A DNA stretch of 64,000 nucleotides from positions 1 to 64,000 of the forward strand of contig NZ_JAHLDV010000009.1 in assembly GCF_018861865.1 (NCBI RefSeq), given 5' to 3'. The translations under genes were made by a program, and so were the position numbers. The DNA is from Clostridium frigoris. GTDB lineage: Bacteria; Bacillota; Clostridia; Clostridiales; Clostridiaceae. The notes beneath the pieces are model-generated. The model did not search any database. It saw only the letters and a list, made by a program, of their open reading frames with translations, and had not been told where the DNA came from. Positions 1 to 9,410 of this stretch are shown here, piece by piece (within the stretch, counting starts at the first letter, position 1; each line of letters opens with the position of its first letter).

Positions 1-137
1 AATTCTACAGACTTGTCAAGTGTTTTATGCAAAAAAAATGGGGGAATCAATAAAAATTAATGATACTAAAAATGAGTAATCACAGGAACTAGGGAGTTTC
101 CGTGAAATCTCATTTTATAAAAGGGGGGGATGTATAG

Positions 138-806
138 ATGCAACAACCGCAAAGAAGTTCAGAAGTTATAGAGACAGAGGAAACTTGCGAATACAAGAAA
201 AGCCTAGGATATTTTATAATAAAAAGAATAATTGACGTTATTGGATCTTTAAGCGGAGTTATATTAATAAGTCCGCTTATGATTATTGTTGCTATATGGA
301 TTAAGATTGATTCAAAGGGGCCTGTTTTCTTTGCTCAAAGTAGAGTTGGACGAGATGGAAAAAAATTTATGATGTATAAGTTTAGGTCTATGTGCAGCGA
401 TGCAGAGTGTCTTTTAGGGAAACTTAAAAATGAAAACGAGATGTCAGGACCTATGTTTAAGATGAAAGATGATCCTAGAATAACTAAGGTTGGTAAGTTT
501 GTACGTAGAACAAGTATAGATGAACTTCCACAACTTTTTAATATATTAAAAGGGGAAATGTCGTTGGTTGGACCAAGACCAAGTTTGCCCAAAGAAGTAG
601 TGCAGTTTACACCTTTTCAAAAACGAAGATTAATTGCTAAACCAGGCTTAACTTGCTATTGGCAGGTTAGAGGTAGAAGTGATGTTAGTTTTGAAGAGTG
701 GATGGAAATGGATGTTGAATACATAGAAGAAAGAAATACATGGATAGATATAACCCTTATATTTAAGACAGTAGGAGTTTTGTTTGGAGATGAGGGTGCA
801 AGGTAA
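138..806 (+). CDS. Undecaprenyl-phosphate sugar-1-phosphate transferase (EPS initiating enzyme)
   Basis: Membrane enzyme that should load the first sugar-1-phosphate onto undecaprenyl phosphate and so start EPS repeat-unit assembly. At 222 aa it is the short type, with only the bacterial sugar transferase domain and no N-terminal CoA-binding or four-TM region. One hydrophobic helix lies near residues 35-55. It is followed by the family blocks KFRSM, RRTSIDELPQ, SLVGPRPSLP and KPGLTCYWQVRGRS, all visible. The ATG at 138 follows a run of G at 124-130 that serves as ribosome site. It is the first EPS gene in the window; genes further upstream may lie outside. The sugar (often glucose or galactose) cannot be read from sequence. 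Family assignment is secure, donor unknown. Confidence 0.93.
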   Translation: MQQPQRSSEVIETEETCEYKKSLGYFIIKRIIDVIGSLSGVILISPLMIIVAIWIKIDSKGPVFFAQSRVGRDGKKFMMYKFRSMCSDAECLLGKLKNENEMSGPMFKMKDDPRITKVGKFVRRTSIDELPQLFNILKGEMSLVGPRPSLPKEVVQFTPFQKRRLIAKPGLTCYWQVRGRSDVSFEEWMEMDVEYIEERNTWIDITLIFKTVGVLFGDEGAR

Positions 807-810
807 GGTT

Positions 811-838
811 AACTCTAAATTATAAGTTTAGAGTTTTT
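811..838 (+). terminator. Hairpin with short T-run between sugar transferase and rmlA
   Basis: A 9-bp perfect stem (AACTCTAAA at 811-819, TTTAGAGTT at 827-835) with a 7-nt loop is followed by a short T-run. It sits just after the first EPS gene, so it could act as a partial terminator or as an attenuator that sets expression of the downstream cluster. There is no other start signal nearby except the ribosome site of rmlA. Confidence 0.5.
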
Positions 839-891
839 AGAATTAAGGAGTGGTTTGAACCTAGTAAATTATAAGAGGAGGAAATATAATT

Positions 892-1815
892 ATGAAAGGT
901 ATTATATTAGCTGGAGGCTCAGGTACAAGGCTTTACCCTGTTACGCAAGCAGTATCAAAACAAATGGTGCCGATATATGATAAACCAATGATTTATTATC
1001 CGTTATCTGTATTAATGTTAGCTGGGATAAGAGAAATACTTATAATTTCAACGCCAAGGGATTTACCCGGTTTTAAGGAGTTATTTAATGATGGCAGTAA
1101 ATTGGGACTTAAAATAGAATATGCAGTTCAGGAAAAACCTAATGGACTTGCCGAAGCATTTATAATTGGGGAAGATTTCATTGCAGGTGATAAGGTAGCT
1201 ATGATTCTCGGTGATAATATATTTTGGGGACAAAGTTTTTCTCAAAGTCTTAATAAGGCTGCAGCTCTTGAGGAGGGTGCTATCATTTTTGGATATTATG
1301 TTAATGATCCAACTTCATTTGGAGTTGTTGAGTTTGATAGTGAAGGAAATGCACTATCACTTGAAGAAAAACCTGAAAACCCTAAATCTAAATATGCTAT
1401 TACGGGATTATATTTTTATGATAACACTGTTGTAGAAAAAGTTAAAAAATTAAAACCGTCGGTGCGTGGAGAACTTGAGATTACCGATTTAAATAGAATG
1501 TACTTGGAGGAGCAAAAACTTAAGGTTAATTTACTTGGACGAGGGCTTGCTTGGCTTGATACAGGAACTCATGCCTCAATGCTTAAAGCTTCAAATTTTG
1601 TAGAGGCAGTTCAGAGTACACAAGGAACATATATATCTTGCCTTGAAGAAATTTCTTATAGAAAAGGGTGGATAACTATGAAAAAACTTAAGGCATTAGC
1701 TTTACCGCTTCTAAAAACTGGATATGGAAATTATTTAATGGATATTGCTATGGAATATAAAAAAACAAATATAGCGGCATTAAAAGAATTAGCTAATATT
1801 GAGCAAATAAAATAA
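892..1815 (+). CDS. rmlA: Glucose-1-phosphate thymidylyltransferase
   Basis: Makes dTDP-glucose from dTTP and glucose-1-phosphate, the first step of dTDP-L-rhamnose synthesis in the cytoplasm. The 307-aa length fits the family. The nucleotide-binding signature [11 protein letters not shown] lies at residues 8-18, the block [17 protein letters not shown] follows, and LGDNIFWGQ and EEKPENPKS mark the sugar-binding region. The ATG at 892 has GAGGAGG upstream. It leads an rmlABC set, with rmlB starting 38 bp after its stop. rmlD is not here but 18 kb away at 20758. Confidence is high because every signature block is intact. Confidence 0.97.
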   Translation: MKGIILAGGSGTRLYPVTQAVSKQMVPIYDKPMIYYPLSVLMLAGIREILIISTPRDLPGFKELFNDGSKLGLKIEYAVQEKPNGLAEAFIIGEDFIAGDKVAMILGDNIFWGQSFSQSLNKAAALEEGAIIFGYYVNDPTSFGVVEFDSEGNALSLEEKPENPKSKYAITGLYFYDNTVVEKVKKLKPSVRGELEITDLNRMYLEEQKLKVNLLGRGLAWLDTGTHASMLKASNFVEAVQSTQGTYISCLEEISYRKGWITMKKLKALALPLLKTGYGNYLMDIAMEYKKTNIAALKELANIEQIK

Positions 1816-1853
1816 ATAATATATAACAAGGATAAAATTTGGAGGAAAACAAT

Positions 1854-2912
1854 ATGAAAACTTACCTAGTAACAGGTGGAGCAGGATTTATAGGATCAAA
1901 TTTTGTTCATTACATGTTAAATAAATATTCAAAGGATATTAAAATAGTAAATTTTGACAAGCTGACTTATGCAGGAAATTTGGAAAACCTTAAAGAAATT
2001 GAAGACAGAACAAATTATACTTTTGTTCAAGGAGATGTATGTGATAAGGAATTAGTAGAGAAGTTATTTAAGAAATATGACTTTGACTATGTTGTAAACT
2101 TTGCAGCAGAATCACATGTGGATAGAAGCATAAAAGAACCAGAGATATTTGTTAAAACAAATGTACTTGGGACAGTAAATCTTTTAAACTGTGCAAAAAA
2201 TGCATGGGAAACCCAAAATGGTTTTAAGAATGGTGCAAAATTCCTTCAGGTTTCAACAGATGAGGTATATGGTTCGCTTGGTGAATCTGGATATTTTGTG
2301 GAAACAACACCTATAGACTCACATAGCCCTTACGCTTCATCAAAAGCTGCCAGTGACTTAATGGTAAAGGCATATTCTGATACGTATAAAATGCCAATAA
2401 ACATAACTAGATGTTCAAATAATTATGGAGCATACCAGTTTCCAGAGAAACTTATACCGCTCCTAATAAACAATTGTTTGCACCATGAAGATTTACCAGT
2501 ATATGGAGATGGCCTAAACATTAGGGATTGGTTATATGTAGAAGATCATTGCAAAGCAATAGATATGGTAATAGAGAGTGGACGTCTTGGAGAAGTTTAT
2601 AATATTGGTGGTCATAATGAAAAAACAAACATATTAATAGTTAATAGCATTATTTCATATTTAAATGAAAATGTAGATAAGGAAATAACACAAGATTTAA
2701 TTAAACATGTTGCAGATAGATTAGGGCATGATAGAAGATATGGAATAGATCCGACTAAAATAAAGGATGAACTTGGATGGTATCCTGAAACTACTTTTGA
2801 GGTAGGAATAAAGAGAACAATTCAGTGGTATCTTGATAATAAAAAATGGATGAAAAATGTTACGACTGGAGAGTACCAAAAGTACTATAAAAACATGTAT
2901 AAAGGAGTATAA
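1854..2912 (+). CDS. rmlB: dTDP-glucose 4,6-dehydratase
   Basis: Converts dTDP-glucose to dTDP-4-keto-6-deoxyglucose, the second step towards dTDP-rhamnose. It is a short-chain dehydrogenase fold with the NAD site GGAGFIGSNF near residues 7-16, FAAESHVDRS, the STDEVYG block and the catalytic YASSK motif. The length is 352 aa. The chosen start is ATG 1854, which has GGAGG at 1841-1845 at good spacing. A TTG at 1839 in the same frame overlaps that ribosome site and is rejected. The gene lies between rmlA and rmlC with short gaps, consistent with one transcript. Confidence 0.97.
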   Translation: MKTYLVTGGAGFIGSNFVHYMLNKYSKDIKIVNFDKLTYAGNLENLKEIEDRTNYTFVQGDVCDKELVEKLFKKYDFDYVVNFAAESHVDRSIKEPEIFVKTNVLGTVNLLNCAKNAWETQNGFKNGAKFLQVSTDEVYGSLGESGYFVETTPIDSHSPYASSKAASDLMVKAYSDTYKMPINITRCSNNYGAYQFPEKLIPLLINNCLHHEDLPVYGDGLNIRDWLYVEDHCKAIDMVIESGRLGEVYNIGGHNEKTNILIVNSIISYLNENVDKEITQDLIKHVADRLGHDRRYGIDPTKIKDELGWYPETTFEVGIKRTIQWYLDNKKWMKNVTTGEYQKYYKNMYKGV

Positions 2913-2920
2913 GAAAAATA

Positions 2921-3478
2921 ATGGGAAAATTTAAATTTATTGATACGGAAATAAAGGATTTATATATAATAGAACCTACAGTTTTTGGAGATAACAGAGG
3001 ATATTTTATGGAGACATACAACTATGAGGAGTTTAAAGAAGCAGGGCTTAATATGGTTTTTGTTCAAGATAATGAATCTAAATCTAAAAAGGGAGTACTT
3101 AGGGGATTACATTTTCAAAGAGAGTATTCTCAAGGAAAACTTGTTAGAGTTCTAAGCGGCGAAGTATTTGATGTAGCTGTGGATTTACGGGCCGATTCAC
3201 AAACTTATGGTAAATGGTTTGGCGTAATGCTGAGCGGAGAGAATAAAAGGCAGTTTTATGTACCAGAAGGTTTTGCACATGGGTTCCTTGTAACATCAAA
3301 TGAAGCAACTTTTGTATATAAATGTACTAATTTATATCATCCTGAATTTGAAGGCTCAATTGCTTGGAACGATTTGGACATAGCAGTGGAGTGGCCACTA
3401 GCTGGTATAGAGGAAGTATTACTTTCAGACAAAGATAAAAAAGCACAAGGTCTAAAAGTTACAAATGTGATATTCTAA
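2921..3478 (+). CDS. rmlC: dTDP-4-dehydrorhamnose 3,5-epimerase
   Basis: Third enzyme of dTDP-L-rhamnose synthesis, a cupin-fold epimerase of 185 aa, the usual length. Visible signatures are KGVLRGLHFQ, containing the catalytic His, then VFDVAVDLR, and PEGFAHGFLV in the second half. It starts 8 bp after rmlB, and its ribosome site (AAAGGAGT) lies inside the end of rmlB, so translation is probably coupled. A 160-bp gap follows before the next glycosyltransferase; that gap holds a short palindromic repeat that recurs at 9358. Confidence 0.96.
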   Translation: MGKFKFIDTEIKDLYIIEPTVFGDNRGYFMETYNYEEFKEAGLNMVFVQDNESKSKKGVLRGLHFQREYSQGKLVRVLSGEVFDVAVDLRADSQTYGKWFGVMLSGENKRQFYVPEGFAHGFLVTSNEATFVYKCTNLYHPEFEGSIAWNDLDIAVEWPLAGIEEVLLSDKDKKAQGLKVTNVIF

Positions 3479-3578
3479 CGACATTTTATGTCGTTATATT
3501 GCATATTTGAATAAGATGACCATCACCGTAGATAATAATAGTATTATAGATTATAATACAGCACTACAAATGATGGAC

Positions 3579-3593
3579 AGCACCATAGGTGAT
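3579..3593. repeat. Short repeat AGCACCATAGGTGAT, copy 1
   Basis: This 15-mer recurs exactly at 9358-9372. Its core CACC-ATA-GGTG is a perfect short palindrome. Both copies lie in the gap just upstream of a GT2 glycosyltransferase gene. The gap here also contains a related ATCACCGTAGATAATAATAG. It could be a protein-binding site, an RNA hairpin or a remnant of recombination that built the cluster; nothing seen decides between these. Confidence 0.5.
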
Positions 3594-3640
3594 GACTAAC
3601 TTAAAGAGATAGGAGTTGCAGCTCCGAAGGAGATGATTTA

Positions 3641-5722
3641 ATGAACAACCCCTTGATTTCAATTATAGTACCAATTTACAATGTCGAGGTTTATATAAGA
3701 AACTGTGTTGATAGTATACTAGGCCAAACATATGAAAATCTTGAAATTATACTTGTTGATGATGGATCCCCCGATAATTGTGGGGAAATTTGCGATGAGT
3801 ATAGATCAAAAGATAAAAGGATAAAAGTAATACATAAAAAAAATGGCGGATTAAGTTCTGCAAGAAATGCTGGAATAGAGATTGCAAGTGGTGACTATCT
3901 AGGATTTATTGATAGTGATGATTGGATAGAAAATGATATGTATGAATCATTATATAATGCTTTGACTTATCATAAGGCTGATATTTCAGTTTGTGGTAGA
4001 TATATTGTAGATGGAGATAGAATAACAACAATCTCAGATAGTGAAAAGGCTGAAGTATTTACAAGACGTGAGGCATTATCAGAACTAGTTCTTGATGAGT
4101 ATAGTGGCATGAAAAACTTTGCATGGGATAAGCTTTATAAGAAAGAATTATTCGATGATATTAGATATCCAGAGGGAAAGTATTATGAGGATATATTTAC
4201 TACATATAAATTGTTTTCAAAATCAAAAAAAATTGTGGATATAAAAAGTCCTAAATATTATTATTTGCTAAGAGGTGATAGTATCTGTGGTAGCAACACT
4301 GCTAGTAAAAGATATGATTATTGCTTAGCTAATATCAAGTGTTTAGAATACATAAAAAGCTTAGAACCACTACTGGGTGACATGTGTGACAAGCAGCTAT
4401 TTAATAGATTACATTTTTGCTTAAATGATATGTTGTTGCTTGATTATGGCAAGAATGATTATGTTATTCAAATAAATCAAATTATAGATAAATTGAAACA
4501 AAACTATTCTATTTTAAAAAATAGTGATGAAATGGGATTAAAACAGAAACTTTCCTTAATGTTTATAGCTAATTATTCTAATTTCTATACTACAACTTAC
4601 CCAAGGTATAAGGTAAACAAGACAAAAATCATAAATTTATTAAAACCAATTATTTCAAAAAGAGTTTTAAATAAAATAAAATATATTAAATTATGCGATA
4701 AAGGATCTAAAGAAACAAAATATTTATATGAAACAAAGGCCGAACAAAATCGTATTTTACTTATAGGAACACCTAATCATGGCAATTTGGGAGATCAAGC
4801 TATCGTATACGCGGAAAATAAGATGTTAGAGGATAATTTTAAGGACTTTACAATTATAGAAATTACTACTGTGGATCTAATTAAGCATATAAAAAATTTA
4901 AAAAAGAATGTTAAAAAAGATGATATTTTTATGTTACATGGTGGTGGAAACTTAGGAAATGAGTATTTCTGGGAAGAAGAAGGAAGACGAACAATCATTT
5001 CTGAATTTAAAGATAATAAAATCATTTTATTCCCACAATCAATATATTTCAAAGACACTGAAAATGGGAAATTAGAGTTTGATAAGACTAAAATGATTTA
5101 TAATGCACATAAAAATTTAACTTTAATTGCAAGAGAAGATACATCATACAATGTTATGAAAGAAGCATTTCCCAGTAATAATGTAATTTTAACGCCAGAT
5201 ATTGTTATGTATTTAAATAAAACAAACCCGGTGCAAGAGCGAAATGGCGCTTTGCTAAGTCTTAGGAAAGATAGAGAAGGTGTTTTAACTCAAATACAAA
5301 AAGATGAAATTAAGGATATGGCCCAGAAAACCTTTGATAATATAATTATCACAGACACTGTGGCTGAGTATATTACAAATGAAGATAAAGTCTTAGAATA
5401 TATGATTAATGTTAATCAAAGAGAAAAAGAATTAAATAAAAAATGGGACCAATTTAAAAAAGTAGAAGTAGTTATCACTGACAGGTTACATGGAATGGTA
5501 TTTTGTGCAATTACATCAACACCTTGTATTGTTATCGCAAATTACAATCACAAAGTTAAAGATACATACGAGTGGCTTAAAGATTTGAATTATATAAAAT
5601 TTGTAAATGATATAGAGGAGATTCCTGAATTGATAAAAGAACTTAAAGGGATTGAAATTAAAGGGTATGATAATTCATTCGCTATGAAGAATTATGAGAA
5701 AATATTAGAAGTAATGAAATAG
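3641..5722 (+). CDS. Fusion of GT2 glycosyltransferase and polysaccharide pyruvyltransferase
   Basis: A 693-aa two-domain protein. Residues 1 to about 330 are a GT2 glycosyltransferase (SIIVPIYNVE, the nucleotide-sugar site LVDDGSPDNC, and FIDSDDW). From about residue 370 it is a polysaccharide pyruvyltransferase (IGTPNHGNLGDQAI, MLHGGGNLGNEYFW, and TDRLHGMVF near the end). By family knowledge the first half adds a sugar to the lipid-linked repeat unit, and the second transfers pyruvate from PEP to form a ketal, making the EPS acidic. The two usually exist as separate proteins. ATG 3641 follows GAAGGAGATG. The nearby Fe-S protein at 21737 belongs to a family often found beside such pyruvyltransferases. 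Acceptors are unknown. Confidence 0.88.
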   Translation: MNNPLISIIVPIYNVEVYIRNCVDSILGQTYENLEIILVDDGSPDNCGEICDEYRSKDKRIKVIHKKNGGLSSARNAGIEIASGDYLGFIDSDDWIENDMYESLYNALTYHKADISVCGRYIVDGDRITTISDSEKAEVFTRREALSELVLDEYSGMKNFAWDKLYKKELFDDIRYPEGKYYEDIFTTYKLFSKSKKIVDIKSPKYYYLLRGDSICGSNTASKRYDYCLANIKCLEYIKSLEPLLGDMCDKQLFNRLHFCLNDMLLLDYGKNDYVIQINQIIDKLKQNYSILKNSDEMGLKQKLSLMFIANYSNFYTTTYPRYKVNKTKIINLLKPIISKRVLNKIKYIKLCDKGSKETKYLYETKAEQNRILLIGTPNHGNLGDQAIVYAENKMLEDNFKDFTIIEITTVDLIKHIKNLKKNVKKDDIFMLHGGGNLGNEYFWEEEGRRTIISEFKDNKIILFPQSIYFKDTENGKLEFDKTKMIYNAHKNLTLIAREDTSYNVMKEAFPSNNVILTPDIVMYLNKTNPVQERNGALLSLRKDREGVLTQIQKDEIKDMAQKTFDNIIITDTVAEYITNEDKVLEYMINVNQREKELNKKWDQFKKVEVVITDRLHGMVFCAITSTPCIVIANYNHKVKDTYEWLKDLNYIKFVNDIEEIPELIKELKGIEIKGYDNSFAMKNYEKILEVMK

Positions 5723-5736
5723 AGGTGAAGTAAGAT

Positions 5737-7248
5737 TTGAAAAATGGTATAAAAAAAGCAGTAATTATAACATACATAACTATAATACTAGGAAATGTAA
5801 TTTCATTGATGTATACACCATTTATGTTAAGCAAGCTTGGGAAATCTGAATATGGATTATTTTCTTTAGTAAATTCAATAGTAGCTTATATTTATCTTCT
5901 AGATTTAGGATTTGGAAATGCAGTTATTAGATACAATTCTAAATATATGATAGAAAAGAATGAGGATGGACGAAAAAAAGTAAATGGAATGTTTTTATCA
6001 CTGTATTTAATTTTAGGCTTGATATCCATGATTGTCGGAGTAATAATTTATTTCAACTTAGGAAAAATCATGAGTAAAAGTTTAAGTCTTGATGAGATTA
6101 ATAGAACTAAGCAAATGTTTATGGTTGCTATAGTTAATATATCATTATCGTTTCCTTTAAGTATATTTAACTCAATAATAACAGCACATGAAAAATTTGT
6201 GTATATAAAATTAATTAATCTAATAAGAACAATACTTAATCCAGCGATTATGATAACTGTATTGTTATTTGGTTCTAAAGCGTTTGGAATGGTTATAGGA
6301 TCAACGGTGTTTAATATCTTGCTTGGTCTAACTAATGTTTTTTATTGTTTTAAAATACTTAATTTAAAAATAAAATTTGCCGGATTTGATAAAGCACTAT
6401 TTGCAGAAATATTTAATTACTCGTTTTTCGTGTTTTTAAGTGCAATAGCATATCAAATATATTGGAATTCTGATCAATTTATAATAGCAATGTTTGTTGG
6501 TGCAGCACCAATTGCTATATACGCAGTTTCATCACAATTTAATACATACTTTTTATCATTATCCAATGTTTTATCAAGTATGTTTTTGCCGAAGTTAACA
6601 AAGATGGTGGCTGGCGAGGAAAATAAAAATGACTTAATGAAATTATTAACAAAAATAGGTAGAATCCAATACTATATATGTAGTTATATTTTTGTAGGGT
6701 TTGTTTTAGTAGGAAAGCAGTTTATCATAACATGGGTTGGCGAGGGGTATTCATATTGTTATCTCATTGCAATAGTACTTATGTTTCCACAAATATTTTC
6801 AATTATTCAATCACTCTTTGCGACAATGCTAGAAGCAATGAATAAACATAGAGTGAAAGCGTACATATATCTTACCATTGCAATATTCAACATAATTATA
6901 TCAATAGTACTTGTGAAAAAATATCAAGGTATGGGTTGTGCGATTGGTACTGCAATAGGCATGATCATAAATGCCGTAGCAAACAATATATATTATAAAT
7001 TTGTTATAAAGCTAGATATAAAATTTTTTTGGATGAACATATTAAAATTAGTATTTCCAACAAGCATAGCATTTGGTTTAGGATTCTTAGCTTTGTCCCT
7101 GTTTAGTTTGACATCGTATATTTCGATACTGATGTTTGGTGCTTTATTCACAATAATATATTTCATGGTTTTTTGGGTTATGGGATTTAATAAATATGAG
7201 AAGAGGATCTTTATATCAGCTTTGAACAAAGGTCGGATTAAACAATAA
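5737..7248 (+). CDS. Wzx-type polysaccharide flippase
   Basis: A 503-aa integral membrane protein with about 12-14 hydrophobic helices along its length, beginning GNVISLMYTPFMLSKLG, the typical N-terminus of the Wzx/RfbX flippase family (MOP superfamily). It should move undecaprenyl-linked EPS repeat units to the outer face of the membrane. The start is TTG 5737, preceded by GAGGTG. The gene follows the GT2/pyruvyltransferase fusion by 14 bp. Together with the polymerase-like gene at 14437 and the Wzz-like gene at 10499, it marks this as a Wzx/Wzy-dependent pathway rather than an ABC-exporter one. Confidence 0.93.
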   Translation: MKNGIKKAVIITYITIILGNVISLMYTPFMLSKLGKSEYGLFSLVNSIVAYIYLLDLGFGNAVIRYNSKYMIEKNEDGRKKVNGMFLSLYLILGLISMIVGVIIYFNLGKIMSKSLSLDEINRTKQMFMVAIVNISLSFPLSIFNSIITAHEKFVYIKLINLIRTILNPAIMITVLLFGSKAFGMVIGSTVFNILLGLTNVFYCFKILNLKIKFAGFDKALFAEIFNYSFFVFLSAIAYQIYWNSDQFIIAMFVGAAPIAIYAVSSQFNTYFLSLSNVLSSMFLPKLTKMVAGEENKNDLMKLLTKIGRIQYYICSYIFVGFVLVGKQFIITWVGEGYSYCYLIAIVLMFPQIFSIIQSLFATMLEAMNKHRVKAYIYLTIAIFNIIISIVLVKKYQGMGCAIGTAIGMIINAVANNIYYKFVIKLDIKFFWMNILKLVFPTSIAFGLGFLALSLFSLTSYISILMFGALFTIIYFMVFWVMGFNKYEKRIFISALNKGRIKQ

Positions 7249-7296
7249 ATTTAAATCACTAGGAGTTTTAGACAAAATATTTAATGGGGTGTTTTA

Positions 7297-8265
7297 ATGG
7301 AATTTAATAAACAACAATTAGTGTCTGTAATTATGAGTGTATATAACGAAGAAGAAAAATGGTTAATGCAGTCGATAGAATCAATATTAAATCAAAGTTA
7401 TAGAAGTTTAGAATTTATTATTATTTTAGATAATCCGGATAATAAGAAGTTAGAGAATATAATTAAATTTTATAACAAAAAAGATTCTAGAATACGATTT
7501 TTTAAAAATGAAAAAAACATTGGATTAGTTAGGAGCTTAAATAAAGCTTTAACTTATGTTAATGGTGATTTTATAGCAAGAATGGATGCAGATGATATTT
7601 CAATAAAAAGTAGAATTGATAAACAAATGGAGTATATGGGAAGTCATCCAGATGTAGATTTTATGGGTGCTAGATGTATTAATATAGATGAAGAGGGCAC
7701 GGAATTATATAGAGATGAAATTATGCCAGAGGATATGAAATTAATAAGGAGTTGCCTTCTAAATGTAGATTTTATTAATCATCCAACTTGGTTTTTTAGG
7801 AAAGGATGTATAGATAAAAATGAAGGTTATAGAGAAATTACATGTGCAGAGGATTATGACTTCCTATTAAGACTTATAACTAATGGATTTATACTCGGAA
7901 ATACTAATGAGTTTTTAGTTAGATATAGAGTTAGACAGAGTGGAATATCCAAAAGTAATTCCCTACAGCAACTTTTATACTCAAAACACGTTGTTAAGAT
8001 GTATAAAGATAGAGTTAAATACGGGCATGAAAAAGAAACAGTAGAAGATTTAAAAAACATTAAAATTAATGAACATCAAGAAAAAAGATATAGTTTAGCA
8101 TTAGAAGGACTTACTAAATCAAAACTATATAAGAAGAAAAATAATATTTATAGAATTTATTTAATTTTAAAAAGCTGTATAAGTTCAAAATATTTACGAA
8201 TTTTACTTACGGATATCACTTTTCATAAAGTTAAGAAACTAATGTATATAAAGAAGGTCAATTAG
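7297..8265 (+). CDS. GT2 family glycosyltransferase
   Basis: A 322-aa cytoplasmic or membrane-associated glycosyltransferase. The GT-A fold signatures are VSVIMSVYNEE at the N-terminus, IILDNPDN in the nucleotide site and ARMDADDIS as the DXD metal-binding block, followed by HPTWFFRKG and CAEDYDFLLRL. It should add one sugar to the growing repeat unit. ATG 7297 follows GGGGTG. The two GT2 genes that follow belong to the same family but are clearly different in sequence, so each may make a distinct linkage. Donor and acceptor cannot be told. Confidence 0.9.
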   Translation: MEFNKQQLVSVIMSVYNEEEKWLMQSIESILNQSYRSLEFIIILDNPDNKKLENIIKFYNKKDSRIRFFKNEKNIGLVRSLNKALTYVNGDFIARMDADDISIKSRIDKQMEYMGSHPDVDFMGARCINIDEEGTELYRDEIMPEDMKLIRSCLLNVDFINHPTWFFRKGCIDKNEGYREITCAEDYDFLLRLITNGFILGNTNEFLVRYRVRQSGISKSNSLQQLLYSKHVVKMYKDRVKYGHEKETVEDLKNIKINEHQEKRYSLALEGLTKSKLYKKKNNIYRIYLILKSCISSKYLRILLTDITFHKVKKLMYIKKVN

Positions 8266-8278
8266 GGGGAATGTTTTT

Positions 8279-9304
8279 TTGAATAGAGTTGATGTCAGTA
8301 TTATAATACCTGTTTACAATGTAGAGGAGTTTTTGCCAAAATGTTTAGATAGTGTTATTAATCAAACTATTGATAATAAAGAGATTATTGTAATAAATGA
8401 TGGCTCTACAGATAATTGTTATGAAATACTTAAAAAATATAAAAAGAAATACCCTGAATTAGTTATTATAAATCAAAAGAATAGTGGTATTAGTAAAACT
8501 CGAAATGCTGGGCTGAAAGCAGCAAGGGGTGAATATATAGCATTTGTTGATAGTGATGACTTTGTAAAGGCTGATATGTTTGAAAAAATGTATAAAGCAG
8601 CTACTCGTGGAAATGCTGATATAGTTATTTGTAATTACATACTGTATAAAGAAGGACAAGATACTCAAGATTCTAATTATAACGAAGTAGAAGGAATTGA
8701 TAAAGCAGGGTACATAGATAAAGGCGATGCTCTTAAGATGTTTTTATTAAATGATATCAAGGGTTATGTTTGGAATAAACTACATAAAAGAGAGCTTTTT
8801 CTTGATAATAAAATTTCATTTCCGGATTTTGTAGTATGTGAGGATACTCCAGTTGGGTTTTTATTACTTGCAAACGCAAATAAGATTTATTCAATGGTAG
8901 AACCACTTTACTATTATAGGCAAAGAGAGTTATCACTTACAAGAACATTTTCAATTAAATCAATGAAAGATATGATAGACGGATGTTATATAATGAGAGA
9001 TTTTATAACAAAGAACCCACTTATTTATGGTGAGTTAATCGATTATTATAGAGTTTATTTGATAAAAACATTATGGGCTATACATAATAAATACTATATA
9101 CAAAGCTGTGAAACTGGAGATAAGGAATGTTACTTTGAGTTTAAAGAAATAGTATCAAAAGAAATAGATAATATAAAAATTTCAGAAGTAATAAGTAATG
9201 ATAAGTTATTACTTAAAGATAAAGTTAACATATTACTTATAAAGACAAGAACTTATGGTTTTATTTTCTCCATATTGTACAAGCTTAAAAATGTAATGAG
9301 ATAA
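8279..9304 (+). CDS. GT2 family glycosyltransferase
   Basis: A 341-aa GT-A glycosyltransferase with VSIIIPVYNVEEFLPKCLDS, INDGSTDNCYE and AFVDSDDF. The C-terminal part is typical of capsule or EPS enzymes (VCEDTPVGF and LYYYRQRELS). The start is TTG 8279, which has a run of G at 8265-8269 upstream. The ATG eight bases before it is out of frame and stops at once. It follows the previous GT2 gene by 13 bp. Probably one linkage in the repeat unit; the sugar is unknown. Confidence 0.9.
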   Translation: MNRVDVSIIIPVYNVEEFLPKCLDSVINQTIDNKEIIVINDGSTDNCYEILKKYKKKYPELVIINQKNSGISKTRNAGLKAARGEYIAFVDSDDFVKADMFEKMYKAATRGNADIVICNYILYKEGQDTQDSNYNEVEGIDKAGYIDKGDALKMFLLNDIKGYVWNKLHKRELFLDNKISFPDFVVCEDTPVGFLLLANANKIYSMVEPLYYYRQRELSLTRTFSIKSMKDMIDGCYIMRDFITKNPLIYGELIDYYRVYLIKTLWAIHNKYYIQSCETGDKECYFEFKEIVSKEIDNIKISEVISNDKLLLKDKVNILLIKTRTYGFIFSILYKLKNVMR

Positions 9305-9357
9305 AACATTGCTATTATTACCAATAGAATTTTGAATAATTAAAGGTTATGATTAAA

Positions 9358-9401
9358 AGCACCATAGGTGATTATTAAAGTACCGATGGTGATTATTAAG
9401 G
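9358..9401. repeat. Tandem 21-bp repeat including AGCACCATAGGTGAT, copy 2
   Basis: Two near-identical units lie head to tail: ACCATAGGTGATTATTAAAG at 9361-9380 and ACCGATGGTGATTATTAAGG at 9382-9401. Each has a small ACC..GGT palindrome. The second unit ends in the G-rich ribosome site of the GT2 gene at 9411. The first unit matches the 15-mer at 3579. Duplication of this unit could change spacing or structure in front of the start codon. Confidence 0.55.
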
Positions 9402-9410
9402 GGTGTTAGT

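Noticed and set aside
9358-9401. Possible start of a CRISPR-like or satellite array
   Set aside because: Only two 21-bp units, no spacers of even length and no cas genes.
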